DNA of 64,000 nt from Bosea beijingensis (GTDB lineage Bacteria; Pseudomonadota; Alphaproteobacteria; Rhizobiales; Beijerinckiaceae): positions 3,181,282 to 3,245,281 of the forward strand of contig NZ_CP132359.1 in the NCBI RefSeq assembly GCF_030758975.1, read 5' to 3'. Shown in pieces: positions 21,313 through 29,713 of the stretch. The first letter of the stretch is position 1, and each line of letters opens with the position of its first letter. A model generated the notes under the pieces. That model had not been told where the DNA came from and did no database searches. It worked only from the letters and a program-made list of their open reading frames with translations. A program made the translations under genes and the position numbers.

Positions 21313-21807
21313 TCAAGCCTCGGCGAAAGCCGCGAAGGCCTGCACCACCTTTTCGTAGACCGGCCGCTTGAACGGCACGACCAGCCCCGGCATCTCCGCC
21401 AGCGGATGCCAGCGCCATTCGCTGAACTCTGGCGGCTCGTCGCCATTGGGCTTGCCGATATCCATCGCCTCTTCGCTGCCGATGAAGCGGAAGGCGACCC
21501 AGCGCTGGCGCTGGCCGCGGAAAGCGGCGAGCTTGTGCCAGGGACCGTCATAGGGCGGGAAATCGTAGCTCCACCATTCATCGGTGACGGTCAGAAGATC
21601 GGCCTGCGTGACGCCGGTCTCCTCCGCCAGTTCGCGGCGGGCGGCGGCGACGATGTCCTCGTCGGGATCGATGCCGCCTTGCGGCATCTGCCAGTCGAAG
21701 CCGGGCAGGACGATCTCGGGGCCGGCGCTATGCGAGCGGCCGGCGAAGACGAGGCCCTGCGCATTGAACAGGGCGATGCCGACATTGGGACGGTAGGGGA
21801 GGCTCAT
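21313..21807 (-). CDS. rppH: RNA pyrophosphohydrolase (Nudix)
   Basis: A 164-residue Nudix hydrolase that removes pyrophosphate from the 5' end of mRNA and so starts decay. The Nudix box runs from G44 through E50 to RRELAEETG (57-65). The start MSLPYRPNVGIALFN and DWQMPQGGID are characteristic of RppH rather than other Nudix enzymes. It is convergent with the atp operon. Confidence 0.92.
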   Translation of the reverse strand: MSLPYRPNVGIALFNAQGLVFAGRSHSAGPEIVLPGFDWQMPQGGIDPDEDIVAAARRELAEETGVTQADLLTVTDEWWSYDFPPYDGPWHKLAAFRGQRQRWVAFRFIGSEEAMDIGKPNGDEPPEFSEWRWHPLAEMPGLVVPFKRPVYEKVVQAFAAFAEA

Positions 21808-21853
21808 GACGCAAGCATAGGGTGGCGTCGCGCGAAGCGGAACCGGTAGCGGA

Positions 21854-22159
21854 TCAATCGCTCGGCTTTGGAACGACGCAGGCGAGAAGGCCTGGGAAGC
21901 GCTGCTCGATATCGTCGCGGCGCAGCGCGTTCATCCGGGTCACGCCCTCGTTGCGGGTGCGGATCAGCCCGGCCTCGCGCAGCACACGGAAATGATGCGA
22001 GACGCTCGACTTCGGCCGGTCGCCCTCCAGCGCCTGGCAGCTCTGCTCGCCCTCGACCGCGAGCCGGCGCACGACCTCCAGCCGGAACGGGTCGCTCAGC
22101 GCATGGAAGACGTCTTCGAGCGCGATCTCTTCGGAGGTGGGCAGGCGGGCATGGCGCAT
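21854..22159 (-). CDS. ArsR-family winged-helix regulator
   Basis: A 101-residue DNA-binding protein. The recognition region PKSSVSHHFRVLREAGLI is the typical ArsR helix-turn-helix, preceded by the ALSDPFRLEVVRRL helix. I choose ATG 22159; a TTG further upstream gives only an unlikely extension into the operator region. Metal-ligand cysteines of classical ArsR/SmtB sensors are not obvious, so it may respond to a small molecule or redox state. It is divergent from the old-yellow-enzyme gene and probably controls it. Confidence 0.88.
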   Translation of the reverse strand: MRHARLPTSEEIALEDVFHALSDPFRLEVVRRLAVEGEQSCQALEGDRPKSSVSHHFRVLREAGLIRTRNEGVTRMNALRRDDIEQRFPGLLACVVPKPSD

Positions 22160-22184
22160 GGGTTGCAATCTATCACAGGGTTTT

Positions 22185-22221
22185 GAACTTGCCAAAGTTC
22201 GAGAAATATCGAACTATCGAA
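22185..22221. promoter_or_regulatory. Candidate operator in the arsR / ene-reductase divergent region
   Basis: GAACTT-GCCA-AAGTTC is a perfect inverted repeat (22185-22200). It overlaps a second pair, TTCGA at 22198 and TCGAA at 22209, and a further TCGAA at 22217. This AT-richer stretch lies between the two divergent starts, where an autoregulated ArsR repressor would bind. Confidence 0.5.
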
Positions 22222-22252
22222 ACATAGAAACCCACCCGTGTGGAGCCGCATC

Positions 22253-23353
22253 ATGCCTGGCCTGTTCGATCCCTTCAGCCTGAAAGACGTCACCCTTCGC
22301 AACCGTATCGTCGCCTCGCCGATGTGTCAGTACATGGCCCAGGATGGCGTCGCCAATGACTGGCACCGGGCGCATCTCGCCGGGCTGGCGCGCGGCGGCA
22401 CCGGCCTCGTCGTCATCGAGGCGACCGGCGTCTCGCCGGAAGGACGGATCACGCCCGGCTGCCTCGGCCTCTGGAACGATGGGCAGGCTGAGGCGCTGGC
22501 GCCGATCGTTGCCGAGATGCGCAAGGCCGGCGCGGTCACCGGCATCCAGATCGGCCATGCCGGGCGCAAGGCCAGCGCCAACCTGCCCTGGGAAGGCGAC
22601 GATCATATCCCGGCCAATGACGAGCGCGGCTGGGAGACGATTGCGCCTTCGGCCGTTGCACATGGCGGGGGACTGCCGCGCGTACCGCGCGCGATGACCA
22701 CTGCCGATATAGCGCGCGTGCGCGGTGATTTCGTCGCGGCTGCCGAACGCGCTCGCGACATCGGCATCGAGTGGTTGAAGCTGCATTTCGCGCACGGCTA
22801 TCTCGCGCAGAACTTTCTCTCGCCGCATGCCAACAAGCGCGACGATGCCTATGGCGGCAGCTTCGAGAACCGCAGCCGCTTCCTGATCGAGACGCTGGTG
22901 GCCGTCCGCAAGGTCTGGCCGGAGAACCGGCCGCTCTCGGCCCGGCTCGGCGTGATCGAATATGACGGGCGCGACGAGGAGACGCTCGCCGAGGCGATCG
23001 AGCTGGTGAAGCGCTTCAAGGCGGAAGGGCTCGACTTCATCGATGTCAGCGTCGGCTTCTCGACCAATGAGGCGAAGATTCCGTGGGGGCCTGCCTTCCT
23101 GGCGCCGGTCGCCGAGCGGGTGCGCCGCGAGGCCGGCCTGCCAGCCTCGACGAGCTGGTACATCAGCAAGCCCGAGCAGGCCGACGCGCTGGTGCGCGAG
23201 GGCAAGGTCGATCTGGTGACGCTGGGCCGGCCGCTATTGGCCGATCCGCACTGGCCCTATGCCGCGGCGCATGCCCTCGGCGTCGAGAACCCGGCCTGGG
23301 CGACCCTGCCGCCGCCCTATGCGCATTGGCTGGCGCGTTACCGGGCCGCCTGA
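22253..23353 (+). CDS. NADH:flavin oxidoreductase, old yellow enzyme family (YqjM / XenA-like)
   Basis: A 366-residue FMN-dependent ene-reductase with a TIM-barrel fold. It has ASPMCQY with the FMN-tuning cysteine of the YqjM subclass, QIGHAGRKA, and the substrate-binding histidine pair in LHFAHGYLAQNFLSP. These enzymes reduce activated C=C bonds of enals, enones and nitro compounds with NAD(P)H. ATG 22253 follows a GGAG site. It is divergent from an ArsR regulator, which suggests inducible expression in response to electrophiles. A terminator follows. Confidence 0.92.
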   Translation: MPGLFDPFSLKDVTLRNRIVASPMCQYMAQDGVANDWHRAHLAGLARGGTGLVVIEATGVSPEGRITPGCLGLWNDGQAEALAPIVAEMRKAGAVTGIQIGHAGRKASANLPWEGDDHIPANDERGWETIAPSAVAHGGGLPRVPRAMTTADIARVRGDFVAAAERARDIGIEWLKLHFAHGYLAQNFLSPHANKRDDAYGGSFENRSRFLIETLVAVRKVWPENRPLSARLGVIEYDGRDEETLAEAIELVKRFKAEGLDFIDVSVGFSTNEAKIPWGPAFLAPVAERVRREAGLPASTSWYISKPEQADALVREGKVDLVTLGRPLLADPHWPYAAAHALGVENPAWATLPPPYAHWLARYRAA

Positions 23354-23381
23354 GGGCTTCATCCGAAAACCGAACGATCCG

Positions 23382-23412
23382 ACGAGGGGCCTTTGCGGCC
23401 CCTCGTTCGTTT
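23382..23412 (+). terminator. Intrinsic terminator after the ene-reductase gene
   Basis: A ten-base-pair stem ACGAGGGGCC / GGCCCCTCGT with a TTTGC loop, followed by TCGTTTG. The tail is only moderately T-rich. Confidence 0.7.
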
Positions 23413-23608
23413 GCAGGAGGGGCTGAGGTTGATTCGCTGTAGGATGGGCCGGCCCCCCAGCGTGATGGGAGGACCAAGGGCCGGCTGCGGTCAGAAATCG
23501 TAACGGAACTTCCATCGTGTTGACGGCATTTCAACATCTTATGATGTCAGGAAGACTGAACGCACGGATGTGTCGTGCCGAAACCAGCCAGGCGCCCGGA
23601 GGCTAGAC

Positions 23609-24670
23609 ATGCCGATCGCTTCGCCCTCTCGTTCCTCGATGCCGAGCCGGCGCGGGTTCGGACAATTGGCGGCAGGAGCTGCATTGGCCTGCTTCGCCGG
23701 GGGCGGGACGGCTCATGCGGAGGGAAACACCGCCATCCGCTTTGCGCTGGATCGCCGTTTCGACGCGCTGACGGCGCCTTTCCTGGCGGCGCAGGACAAG
23801 GGCTATTTCGGCGCCGAGGGGCTCGATGTCGTGATCGAGCCGGGCAATGGCGCACGCGCCATGCTGCAGCGCATGGCGGCCGGTGTGCAGGATGCCGGCT
23901 TCGGCGACATCAATGCTCTCATCCGTTTCCGCGACGAGAATCCAGGCGCTGATCTCAAGGCGGTGATGATCGTCCATGACCGGCCGGGCTATGCCCTGAT
24001 CGGCCGCAAGAGCCGGGGGATAACCACCGCGCCGGCGAGCCTCGAAGGGCGCAAGCTCGGCACGGCCGCCATCGATGCCAGCTTCGCGCAATGGCCGCTT
24101 TTCAAGAGCCTCAACAAGATCGACGACAGCAAGATCAGGATCGAGACGATCGGCCTGCCGGTGCGCGAGCCGATGCTGGCCTCCGGCGAGATCGATGCAC
24201 TCTTCGCCTTCGGTCCTTCCACCGCCGTCTCGCTTCGGGCGCGTGGCGTGCCCGGCGACGATATCGTGCTGATGGAAATGGCAGAGCATGGCCTCCTGCT
24301 CTATGGCAGCGCGGTGATCGTGTCTGGCAAGCTGATCGCAAGCAAGCCGGATGCCGTGCGTGGGCTCGTGCGCGCCGTGATGCGCGGCATCCGCGATGTC
24401 GCGGTCAATCCGGGCGTCGGCGCGCAATTCGTCCTGCGCCGCAACGAGAGCGCACAGGCCGAAGTCGAGCGCGACAGGCTCGCCGCAGTGATCGAGCGCA
24501 ACGTGCTGACGTCTTATGTGCGCGCGCATGGTCTTGGCGGGATCGATCGGGAGCGCTGGGCGAAGGCACTGGACCAACTCGCTTTGGCCGGCGCGTTCCG
24601 CGACAAGGCAAGGGCAGGCGACGCCTTCACGGATGCCTATCTGCCGCCGGCAAGCGAACGCATGTTCTGA
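23609..24670 (+). CDS. ABC-type substrate-binding protein, NMT1/SsuA-like, Tat-exported
   Basis: A 353-residue periplasmic protein. ATG 23609 is preceded by GGAGG. The leader contains SRRGFGQL followed by a hydrophobic Ala/Gly stretch, a twin-arginine signal. The mature part resembles the SsuA/ThiY/NMT1 family that binds sulfonates, nitrate, taurine or pyrimidine precursors (LTAPFLAAQDKGYFGAEGLDV, DAGFGDINALI). No permease or ATPase is adjacent, so the ligand and transporter partner are unknown. Confidence 0.83.
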   Translation: MPIASPSRSSMPSRRGFGQLAAGAALACFAGGGTAHAEGNTAIRFALDRRFDALTAPFLAAQDKGYFGAEGLDVVIEPGNGARAMLQRMAAGVQDAGFGDINALIRFRDENPGADLKAVMIVHDRPGYALIGRKSRGITTAPASLEGRKLGTAAIDASFAQWPLFKSLNKIDDSKIRIETIGLPVREPMLASGEIDALFAFGPSTAVSLRARGVPGDDIVLMEMAEHGLLLYGSAVIVSGKLIASKPDAVRGLVRAVMRGIRDVAVNPGVGAQFVLRRNESAQAEVERDRLAAVIERNVLTSYVRAHGLGGIDRERWAKALDQLALAGAFRDKARAGDAFTDAYLPPASERMF

Positions 24671-24763
24671 GCGCATCGTTACGCTGGGAGATGATACGCA
24701 AGACGCGGGTGACAGGGGGGAACGGCCTGCCTATCGTGCCGCGCCTCCCACCGGACACCCATC

Positions 24764-26383
24764 TTGATCCTGCCAGACCTGACCGATTACGCCGCGTTGC
24801 GCGAGGGCTTTCGCTGGCGCATTCCTAATCGCTACAACATCGCCGTCGACGTCTGCGATCGCTGGGCCACGATCGAGCCTGGCCGTCCGGCGATCATCGA
24901 GGTCTCGCAGGACTGGCAGGTGACGCCCGTCAGCTTCGGCTGGTTGCGCGAGCATTCGAACCGGCTTGCCAATGCGCTGCGGGCGCGCGGCGTCGGCCGG
25001 GGCGACCGCATCGCCATCCTGCTGCCGCAGGGGCGGGCGGTGCTGACGGCGCATCTCGCCGCCTACAAGCTTGGCGCCATCGCGGTGCCGCTGGCTGCCC
25101 TGTTCGGCGTCGATGCCCTGGCTTATCGATTGACCGACTCCGCTGCGAAGGTCGTGGTGACCAATGCCGCCGGTCTCGCGAAGCTTGGTGAGATCACGCA
25201 GCCGCTGCCGGAGCTGGCCCTGCGCATTTCCACCGACGGCGCCGATGGCGCGGCAGAGTGTTGGGACACACTGCTGGCGGGTGGCAACCCGGATTTCACC
25301 CCGGTCGATACCACGCCGGACGATCCGGCATTGATGATCTACACCTCGGGCACCACGGGCAATCCGAAGGGCGCTCTGCACGGCCATCGCGTGCTGCCCG
25401 GTCATCTGCCGGGCGTGCAGATGCCGCATGAGTTCATGCCGCGGCCGGGCGATCTCGCCTGGACGCCTGCCGACTGGGCCTGGGCTGGCGGGCTGCTCAA
25501 CATGCTGTTGCCGGCGCTGCATTTCGGCGTCGCAGTGGTGGCGCGGCCGGTGACGCGGTTCGAGCCGGAGGAGGCCTACCGGCTGATCCAGGATCTTGGC
25601 ATCCGCAATGCCTTCGTGCCGCCGACCGCACTCCGGATGATGCGCGGCGCCGGCAGCCCGCAAGGGCGCTGGAAGCTGAATTTGCGTACGGTCGCTGCGG
25701 CTGGCGAGGCGCTCGGCGCCGAGACGCTGGAATGGGGGCGCGAGGCTCTCGGGCTGACCATTAACGAGGCCTACGGCCAGACGGAGTGCAATCTCGTGCT
25801 GGCGTCGAGCGCGGCGCTCGGCGTCAGCCGTCCCGGCGCGATCGGCAAGGCGGTGCCGGGCCATGAGGTCGCGATCATCCGACCGAACGGCACGACCTGC
25901 GCGCCCGGCGAGGAGGGACAGATCGCCGTGCGCCGGCCCGATCCGGTGATGTTCCTGGAATATTGGCGCAACCCGGAAGCGACGGCGGCGAAATTCGTCG
26001 GCGACTGGATGACGACCGGCGACGAGGGCGTCGAGGATGAGGACGGCTATGTCCGCTTCATCGGCCGCGACGACGACGTGATCACCTCATCGGGCTATCG
26101 CATCGGGCCCGGCGAGATCGAGGATTGCCTGCTGCGCCATCCGGCGGTGGCGCTGGCCGCTGCCGTCGGCAAGCCCGATCCGCTGCGCACCGAGATCGTT
26201 AAGGCCTTCGTCGTGCTGAAGCCCGGGTATGACGGTTCGCATAACCTGGTTGCGGAGCTTCAGGGCTTCGTGCGGGCGCGGCTGTCCGCCCATGAGTATC
26301 CGCGCGAGATCGCCTTCCGGGACGAGCTGCCTCTGACGACGACCGGCAAGATCATCCGTCGATTGCTGCGGGCCGAGGCCTGA
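24764..26383 (+). CDS. Acyl-CoA synthetase / AMP-dependent ligase
   Basis: A 539-residue ANL-superfamily ligase that activates a carboxylic acid as acyl-AMP and then acyl-CoA. The P-loop motif YTSGTTGNPKG, the NEAYGQTE motif A5, TGDEG, RDDDVITSSGYRIGPGEIE and the C-terminal lysine in LTTTGKIIRR are all present. It resembles acetyl- or medium-chain acyl-CoA synthetases. The best available start is TTG 24764, with only weak ribosome-site support. Its last 32 bases overlap the end of the convergent acetyltransferase gene. Confidence 0.9.
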   Translation: MILPDLTDYAALREGFRWRIPNRYNIAVDVCDRWATIEPGRPAIIEVSQDWQVTPVSFGWLREHSNRLANALRARGVGRGDRIAILLPQGRAVLTAHLAAYKLGAIAVPLAALFGVDALAYRLTDSAAKVVVTNAAGLAKLGEITQPLPELALRISTDGADGAAECWDTLLAGGNPDFTPVDTTPDDPALMIYTSGTTGNPKGALHGHRVLPGHLPGVQMPHEFMPRPGDLAWTPADWAWAGGLLNMLLPALHFGVAVVARPVTRFEPEEAYRLIQDLGIRNAFVPPTALRMMRGAGSPQGRWKLNLRTVAAAGEALGAETLEWGREALGLTINEAYGQTECNLVLASSAALGVSRPGAIGKAVPGHEVAIIRPNGTTCAPGEEGQIAVRRPDPVMFLEYWRNPEATAAKFVGDWMTTGDEGVEDEDGYVRFIGRDDDVITSSGYRIGPGEIEDCLLRHPAVALAAAVGKPDPLRTEIVKAFVVLKPGYDGSHNLVAELQGFVRARLSAHEYPREIAFRDELPLTTTGKIIRRLLRAEA

Positions 26384-27503
26384 ACAGCGCGCGCGCGAGA
26401 CGTTCGCGCATGCGTATCGCCAGGTCGGCCGGCCGGTGCATGCGCTGCTGCGGGCGCCGGGTCAGGCTGATCGTGCCGAAGGCTTGGTCGCGGGCGCCGA
26501 ACAGCGGCAGGCCGCCGGGCAACAGGATCTGCCGGGAGGGCTGTGCCTTGCGCATCATCGCAAGCAGCATCGGCAGAGGCTCCAGCGCCGCATAGGCCTC
26601 GTCGCCGACACCGTGATAGAGCCAGCAGGAGCTACCTTTTCCAAGGGTGAGCGCGGCTGCGATCGGCCGGTCGTCGAGCACCAGCACGGCGATGCGGCAG
26701 AGCTTCTGCCGGCCGAGATCGCGGCTCATGCTGCGCAGGAAGCCGACCTCGCGCGTGTTCTGCAAGGTCGCCTTGCCGGCCCGGCCGCGCGAGCCGGTAG
26801 CTTCGAGCGCGAGCAGGATCTCGACGGCATCGCGCCGGTCCGCCCGGTTCATGGCCTCGGCGAGGATCAGGCGGCCCTTGTCCCGCAAGGTCTCCTCCGA
26901 GGCGGCGATCCGCGCGGTCGGAGGCAGTTCGAGCCGGCGCCCGACGAGGGGCTGCCAGCCCAGGGCCACGCCATGGCCGTCGGCGACGCGGGCGAGCGTG
27001 GTGGCAAAAGCGCCGGTCAGGTCGATCCCTGACAGGGAGAACGCTTCGGCGCCATGGCTGCGCGCGCGCCAGCCACGCAGGAAGGCGGCGAGCGCGGGGA
27101 CGGCGAAGGTGCGGTCGAGCAGCGGCGTGCCGTTCAGCAGGCGCGGATCGGCAAAGCCCTCCAGCGTGTCGGGGGCGAGGAGATGGCGGCGCGTCCGGCA
27201 GGGAACGAGCCCTACGAGGCGGCGTCGCTCCGAGGCCGGGTCGCCCTGCCAGAGCAGCATGAGCTGGGTATCGCGGAAGGAGACGAGATGCTGCGCGGCG
27301 GCGAGCGCGAAGCCCGGCTCGAGGCAAGGATTGGCTTCCAGCGCGCGGTCGGCGAGATCGCTCCATTCCGGACGGATGGTGTCGCAGGCGCCGAGCGAGC
27401 GCAGCTCGCTATGGATGGTCGAGTTCGGAGGGGGAAGCGGGATCGGTGGCCGGTTCGCCGCCGCGATGCCGTCGGTCGCCGCAAGAGCCGTGATCGTGCT
27501 CAT
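26352..27503 (-). CDS. BioF2/CelD-type acetyltransferase (GNAT fold)
   Basis: A 383-residue protein with the layout of the BioF2-like acetyltransferases: an N-terminal EWSDLADRALEANPCLEPGF segment and a C-terminal GNAT domain containing RIAVLVLDDRPIAAALTLGKG and a YHGVGDEAY motif. In other bacteria such proteins occur in cellulose or polysaccharide modification loci, but none of those genes is nearby. It ends inside the convergent acyl-CoA synthetase gene. The role is not known. Confidence 0.75.
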   Translation of the reverse strand: MSTITALAATDGIAAANRPPIPLPPPNSTIHSELRSLGACDTIRPEWSDLADRALEANPCLEPGFALAAAQHLVSFRDTQLMLLWQGDPASERRRLVGLVPCRTRRHLLAPDTLEGFADPRLLNGTPLLDRTFAVPALAAFLRGWRARSHGAEAFSLSGIDLTGAFATTLARVADGHGVALGWQPLVGRRLELPPTARIAASEETLRDKGRLILAEAMNRADRRDAVEILLALEATGSRGRAGKATLQNTREVGFLRSMSRDLGRQKLCRIAVLVLDDRPIAAALTLGKGSSCWLYHGVGDEAYAALEPLPMLLAMMRKAQPSRQILLPGGLPLFGARDQAFGTISLTRRPQQRMHRPADLAIRMRERLARALFRPRPAAIDG

Positions 27504-27551
27504 CTGCCCGCACCCTTCCTGGATCGTTCCGACGCATGGCTGTGTCGGAAT

Positions 27552-27577
27552 GGCAAGGCGCGCCGGCGCGCCTTGCC
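27552..27577. repeat. Perfect 26-base palindrome
   Basis: GGCAAGGCGCGCC is followed directly by its reverse complement. It lies between the stop of the CobW-type gene and the start of the acetyltransferase gene. There is no T-run on either side, so it is not a clear terminator. Confidence 0.65.
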
Positions 27578-27613
27578 ACTCGCAGGGCTGGGTTCAAGAA
27601 ACGGGCCGACAGG

Positions 27614-28705
27614 TCAGGCGGGCTGCGGCTGCTCAGACATCTGACCAAGGAAGGCGGACCAGAGCTTGCGCACCGTGTCCTGCTCGATATCCCTCACGAT
27701 CAGGACGAGGCGGGAGCGGTGGTCCGCATCCGGCCAGGCGTCGAGCTGGATCGGCGGGTGCAGGATCTGCTGGACGGCATGGACCAGCAGCGGCCGGCCG
27801 GGCTCGCCGGCGATGTCCACCAGCCCCTTGAGCCGCAGCAGGCGTGGACCATGGATCGAGCGCAGCAGGGACCAGAACAGGTCGAAGGTGGTGCGGGCGA
27901 CCGGCTGCTCCGCGGTCAGGACGAAGGCGCGTATCGAGGCGTCGTGGCGGTTGACGTCATGCGGGTCCTGGCCATGGGTATGGTCGTGTCCGTGGTGGTG
28001 GTCGTGATCATGGTGGTGGTGCCCGGGCAGCGCGTCCTCGGCCAGCCAGTGGCGTAGCGCCTGTGGCTGCTTCGCGAGATCGTAGAGGCCGGCGCCGATC
28101 AGGTCGTTGGCGGGTGCGTTTGGCGCGAGGATGGCGATGCCGGGATTGAGATTGCCGAGCCGTTCGTGCAGGGCGGCGATGGCTTCCGGGGCGGCGAGGT
28201 CGGTTTTCGTCAGCACCAGCCGGTCGGCGGCGACAACCTGCCGGCGCGCTTCCTCATGGGCATCGAGCGTCGCCATGCCGTTGACGGCGTCGACCAGCGT
28301 GACGACGCCATCGAGCGGGAAGCGCATCGCGAGATAGGGGTGGTTGATCAGGACGTTCAGGATCGGCGCGGGGTCGGCAAGGCCGGTCGTCTCGATGACG
28401 AGGCGCGAGAAGGGAGCAATGCGGCCATTGTCGCGGCCGCGCAGCAGGTCCTCCAGCGTGACGATGAGGTCGTCGCGGATGGTGCAGCAGAGGCAGCCGG
28501 ATTCGAGGAGGATCATGTTCTCCTCGACCCCTTCGATCATCAGGTGGTCGAGGCCGATCTCGCCGAACTCGTTGACGAGGACGAGCGTGCCGGCCAGCGC
28601 GGGGTCCTTCAGCAGGCGGTTCAGCAAGGTGGTCTTGCCGGCGCCGAGGAAGCCGGTCAGCAGCGTGAGTGGCACGGGGAGGGGGCGGGCAGGGTCGCCA
28701 GACAT
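27614..28705 (-). CDS. CobW/COG0523-family GTPase metallochaperone
   Basis: A 363-residue G3E GTPase. It has Walker A GFLGAGKTT (18-26), the metal-binding CLCC motif (C71, C73, C74), a TKTD base-recognition motif, and a His/Asp-rich linker HHHHDHDHHHGHDHTHG before the C-terminal CobW domain. Family members deliver zinc, cobalt or other metals to enzymes. The sequence alone does not separate a cobalamin role from zinc homeostasis, and no cobalamin biosynthesis genes are adjacent. A palindrome lies just upstream. Confidence 0.9.
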   Translation of the reverse strand: MSGDPARPLPVPLTLLTGFLGAGKTTLLNRLLKDPALAGTLVLVNEFGEIGLDHLMIEGVEENMILLESGCLCCTIRDDLIVTLEDLLRGRDNGRIAPFSRLVIETTGLADPAPILNVLINHPYLAMRFPLDGVVTLVDAVNGMATLDAHEEARRQVVAADRLVLTKTDLAAPEAIAALHERLGNLNPGIAILAPNAPANDLIGAGLYDLAKQPQALRHWLAEDALPGHHHHDHDHHHGHDHTHGQDPHDVNRHDASIRAFVLTAEQPVARTTFDLFWSLLRSIHGPRLLRLKGLVDIAGEPGRPLLVHAVQQILHPPIQLDAWPDADHRSRLVLIVRDIEQDTVRKLWSAFLGQMSEQPQPA

Positions 28706-28723
28706 GGTCGCGGAGCCTCGAGA

Positions 28724-28743
28724 ACATCGGACTTATCCGATGT
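28724..28743. promoter_or_regulatory. Inverted repeat upstream of the CobW-type gene
   Basis: ACATCGGA-CTTA-TCCGATGT, eight-base perfect arms with a four-base spacer, 19 bases upstream of the start codon. It could be an operator. It does not match the Zur consensus I know. Confidence 0.45.
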
Positions 28744-28794
28744 CCTATCAATCGGATCGATCATCTTCTCCGCCAACGAAGGGCGCGGGATGAT

Positions 28795-29706
28795 CTAGGC
28801 AGGCACGGTGCCCCGCCTCGTTTGTTCTAATATTACATTAGTGGCGATGGCGGCGATGACAAGAGCGCAGCCGGCATATTGCAGAGGGCCGAGACGCTCG
28901 GCGAGAACGAAGGCGGCGATGATGACGGCGAAGACCGGCTCGGCGCAGAAGGCGAGGCCGGCGGGGCCGGGCGCGATGCGGGCCAGCGCCAGGATCTGGA
29001 AGAGGAAGCCGACGACATAGCCGCCATAGGTGATGGCGACCGCGATGGGGGCCAGCATGAAGGTCTGCGGCGGGAGGAAGCCGCCGGTGACGAGCAGCAC
29101 CAGCGCCGTCACAGGCAGGATGACGACATGCGACCAGAACAGCTTGGGCAAGGTCGGCGTCTCGGCGCAGCGGGCGGCTGCGAAGAACTGCGCGGCCGCA
29201 CTGACGCTCGCGAGCATGGCGAGGGCGAGGCCGCGCGGATCAAGCCCGTGCAGGTCAGGCCCGACGACGAGGGCGATGCCGAGGAAAGCAGCGAGCGCGA
29301 CCGCCAGCCGGTCGATCCGGAAGGGGGCCGGGGTCAGCAAGGGCTCGGCCAGCACGATCAGGACCGGGAAGGTATAGAACACCACCGCCGCGACAGAGAC
29401 CGGAACGAAGGCAACCGAGGAGAGATAGCCGATGCCGACCAGCGCTGTCGCCAGGCCGAAGAGCAGGACCGGCTGTCGCTCGCTGCGCTTCAGCGCAATC
29501 GAGGCGCGCCAGAAGAACGCGGCGCCGCCGACGAGGACGAGCATCAGAAGGACGCGGTAGAAGACGAGGAGTGGCCCGCTGAGGCCTGCCTGTCCGGCGA
29601 TCTGGGCGCTGACGATATTGGTGCCGAAAGCGGCGGCCGAAGCCAGCGCCAGGAACAGGCCCTGGCGTGCGTCGGTTCGGTCGCGGTCAGAGCGCCCCAG
29701 ATCCAA
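28795..29706 (-). CDS. EamA/DMT-family transporter
   Basis: A 303-residue inner-membrane protein with ten hydrophobic segments arranged as two EamA repeats. The second repeat contains GYVVGFLFQILALARI and ends ECALV-like. These transporters export amino acids or small metabolites. The start is TTG 29706, with GAGG a few bases upstream. It begins seven bases after the stop of the D,D-carboxypeptidase gene, so it is probably co-transcribed with that gene. Confidence 0.82.
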   Translation of the reverse strand: MDLGRSDRDRTDARQGLFLALASAAAFGTNIVSAQIAGQAGLSGPLLVFYRVLLMLVLVGGAAFFWRASIALKRSERQPVLLFGLATALVGIGYLSSVAFVPVSVAAVVFYTFPVLIVLAEPLLTPAPFRIDRLAVALAAFLGIALVVGPDLHGLDPRGLALAMLASVSAAAQFFAAARCAETPTLPKLFWSHVVILPVTALVLLVTGGFLPPQTFMLAPIAVAITYGGYVVGFLFQILALARIAPGPAGLAFCAEPVFAVIIAAFVLAERLGPLQYAGCALVIAAIATNVILEQTRRGTVPA

Positions 29707-29713
29707 TCAGGCC

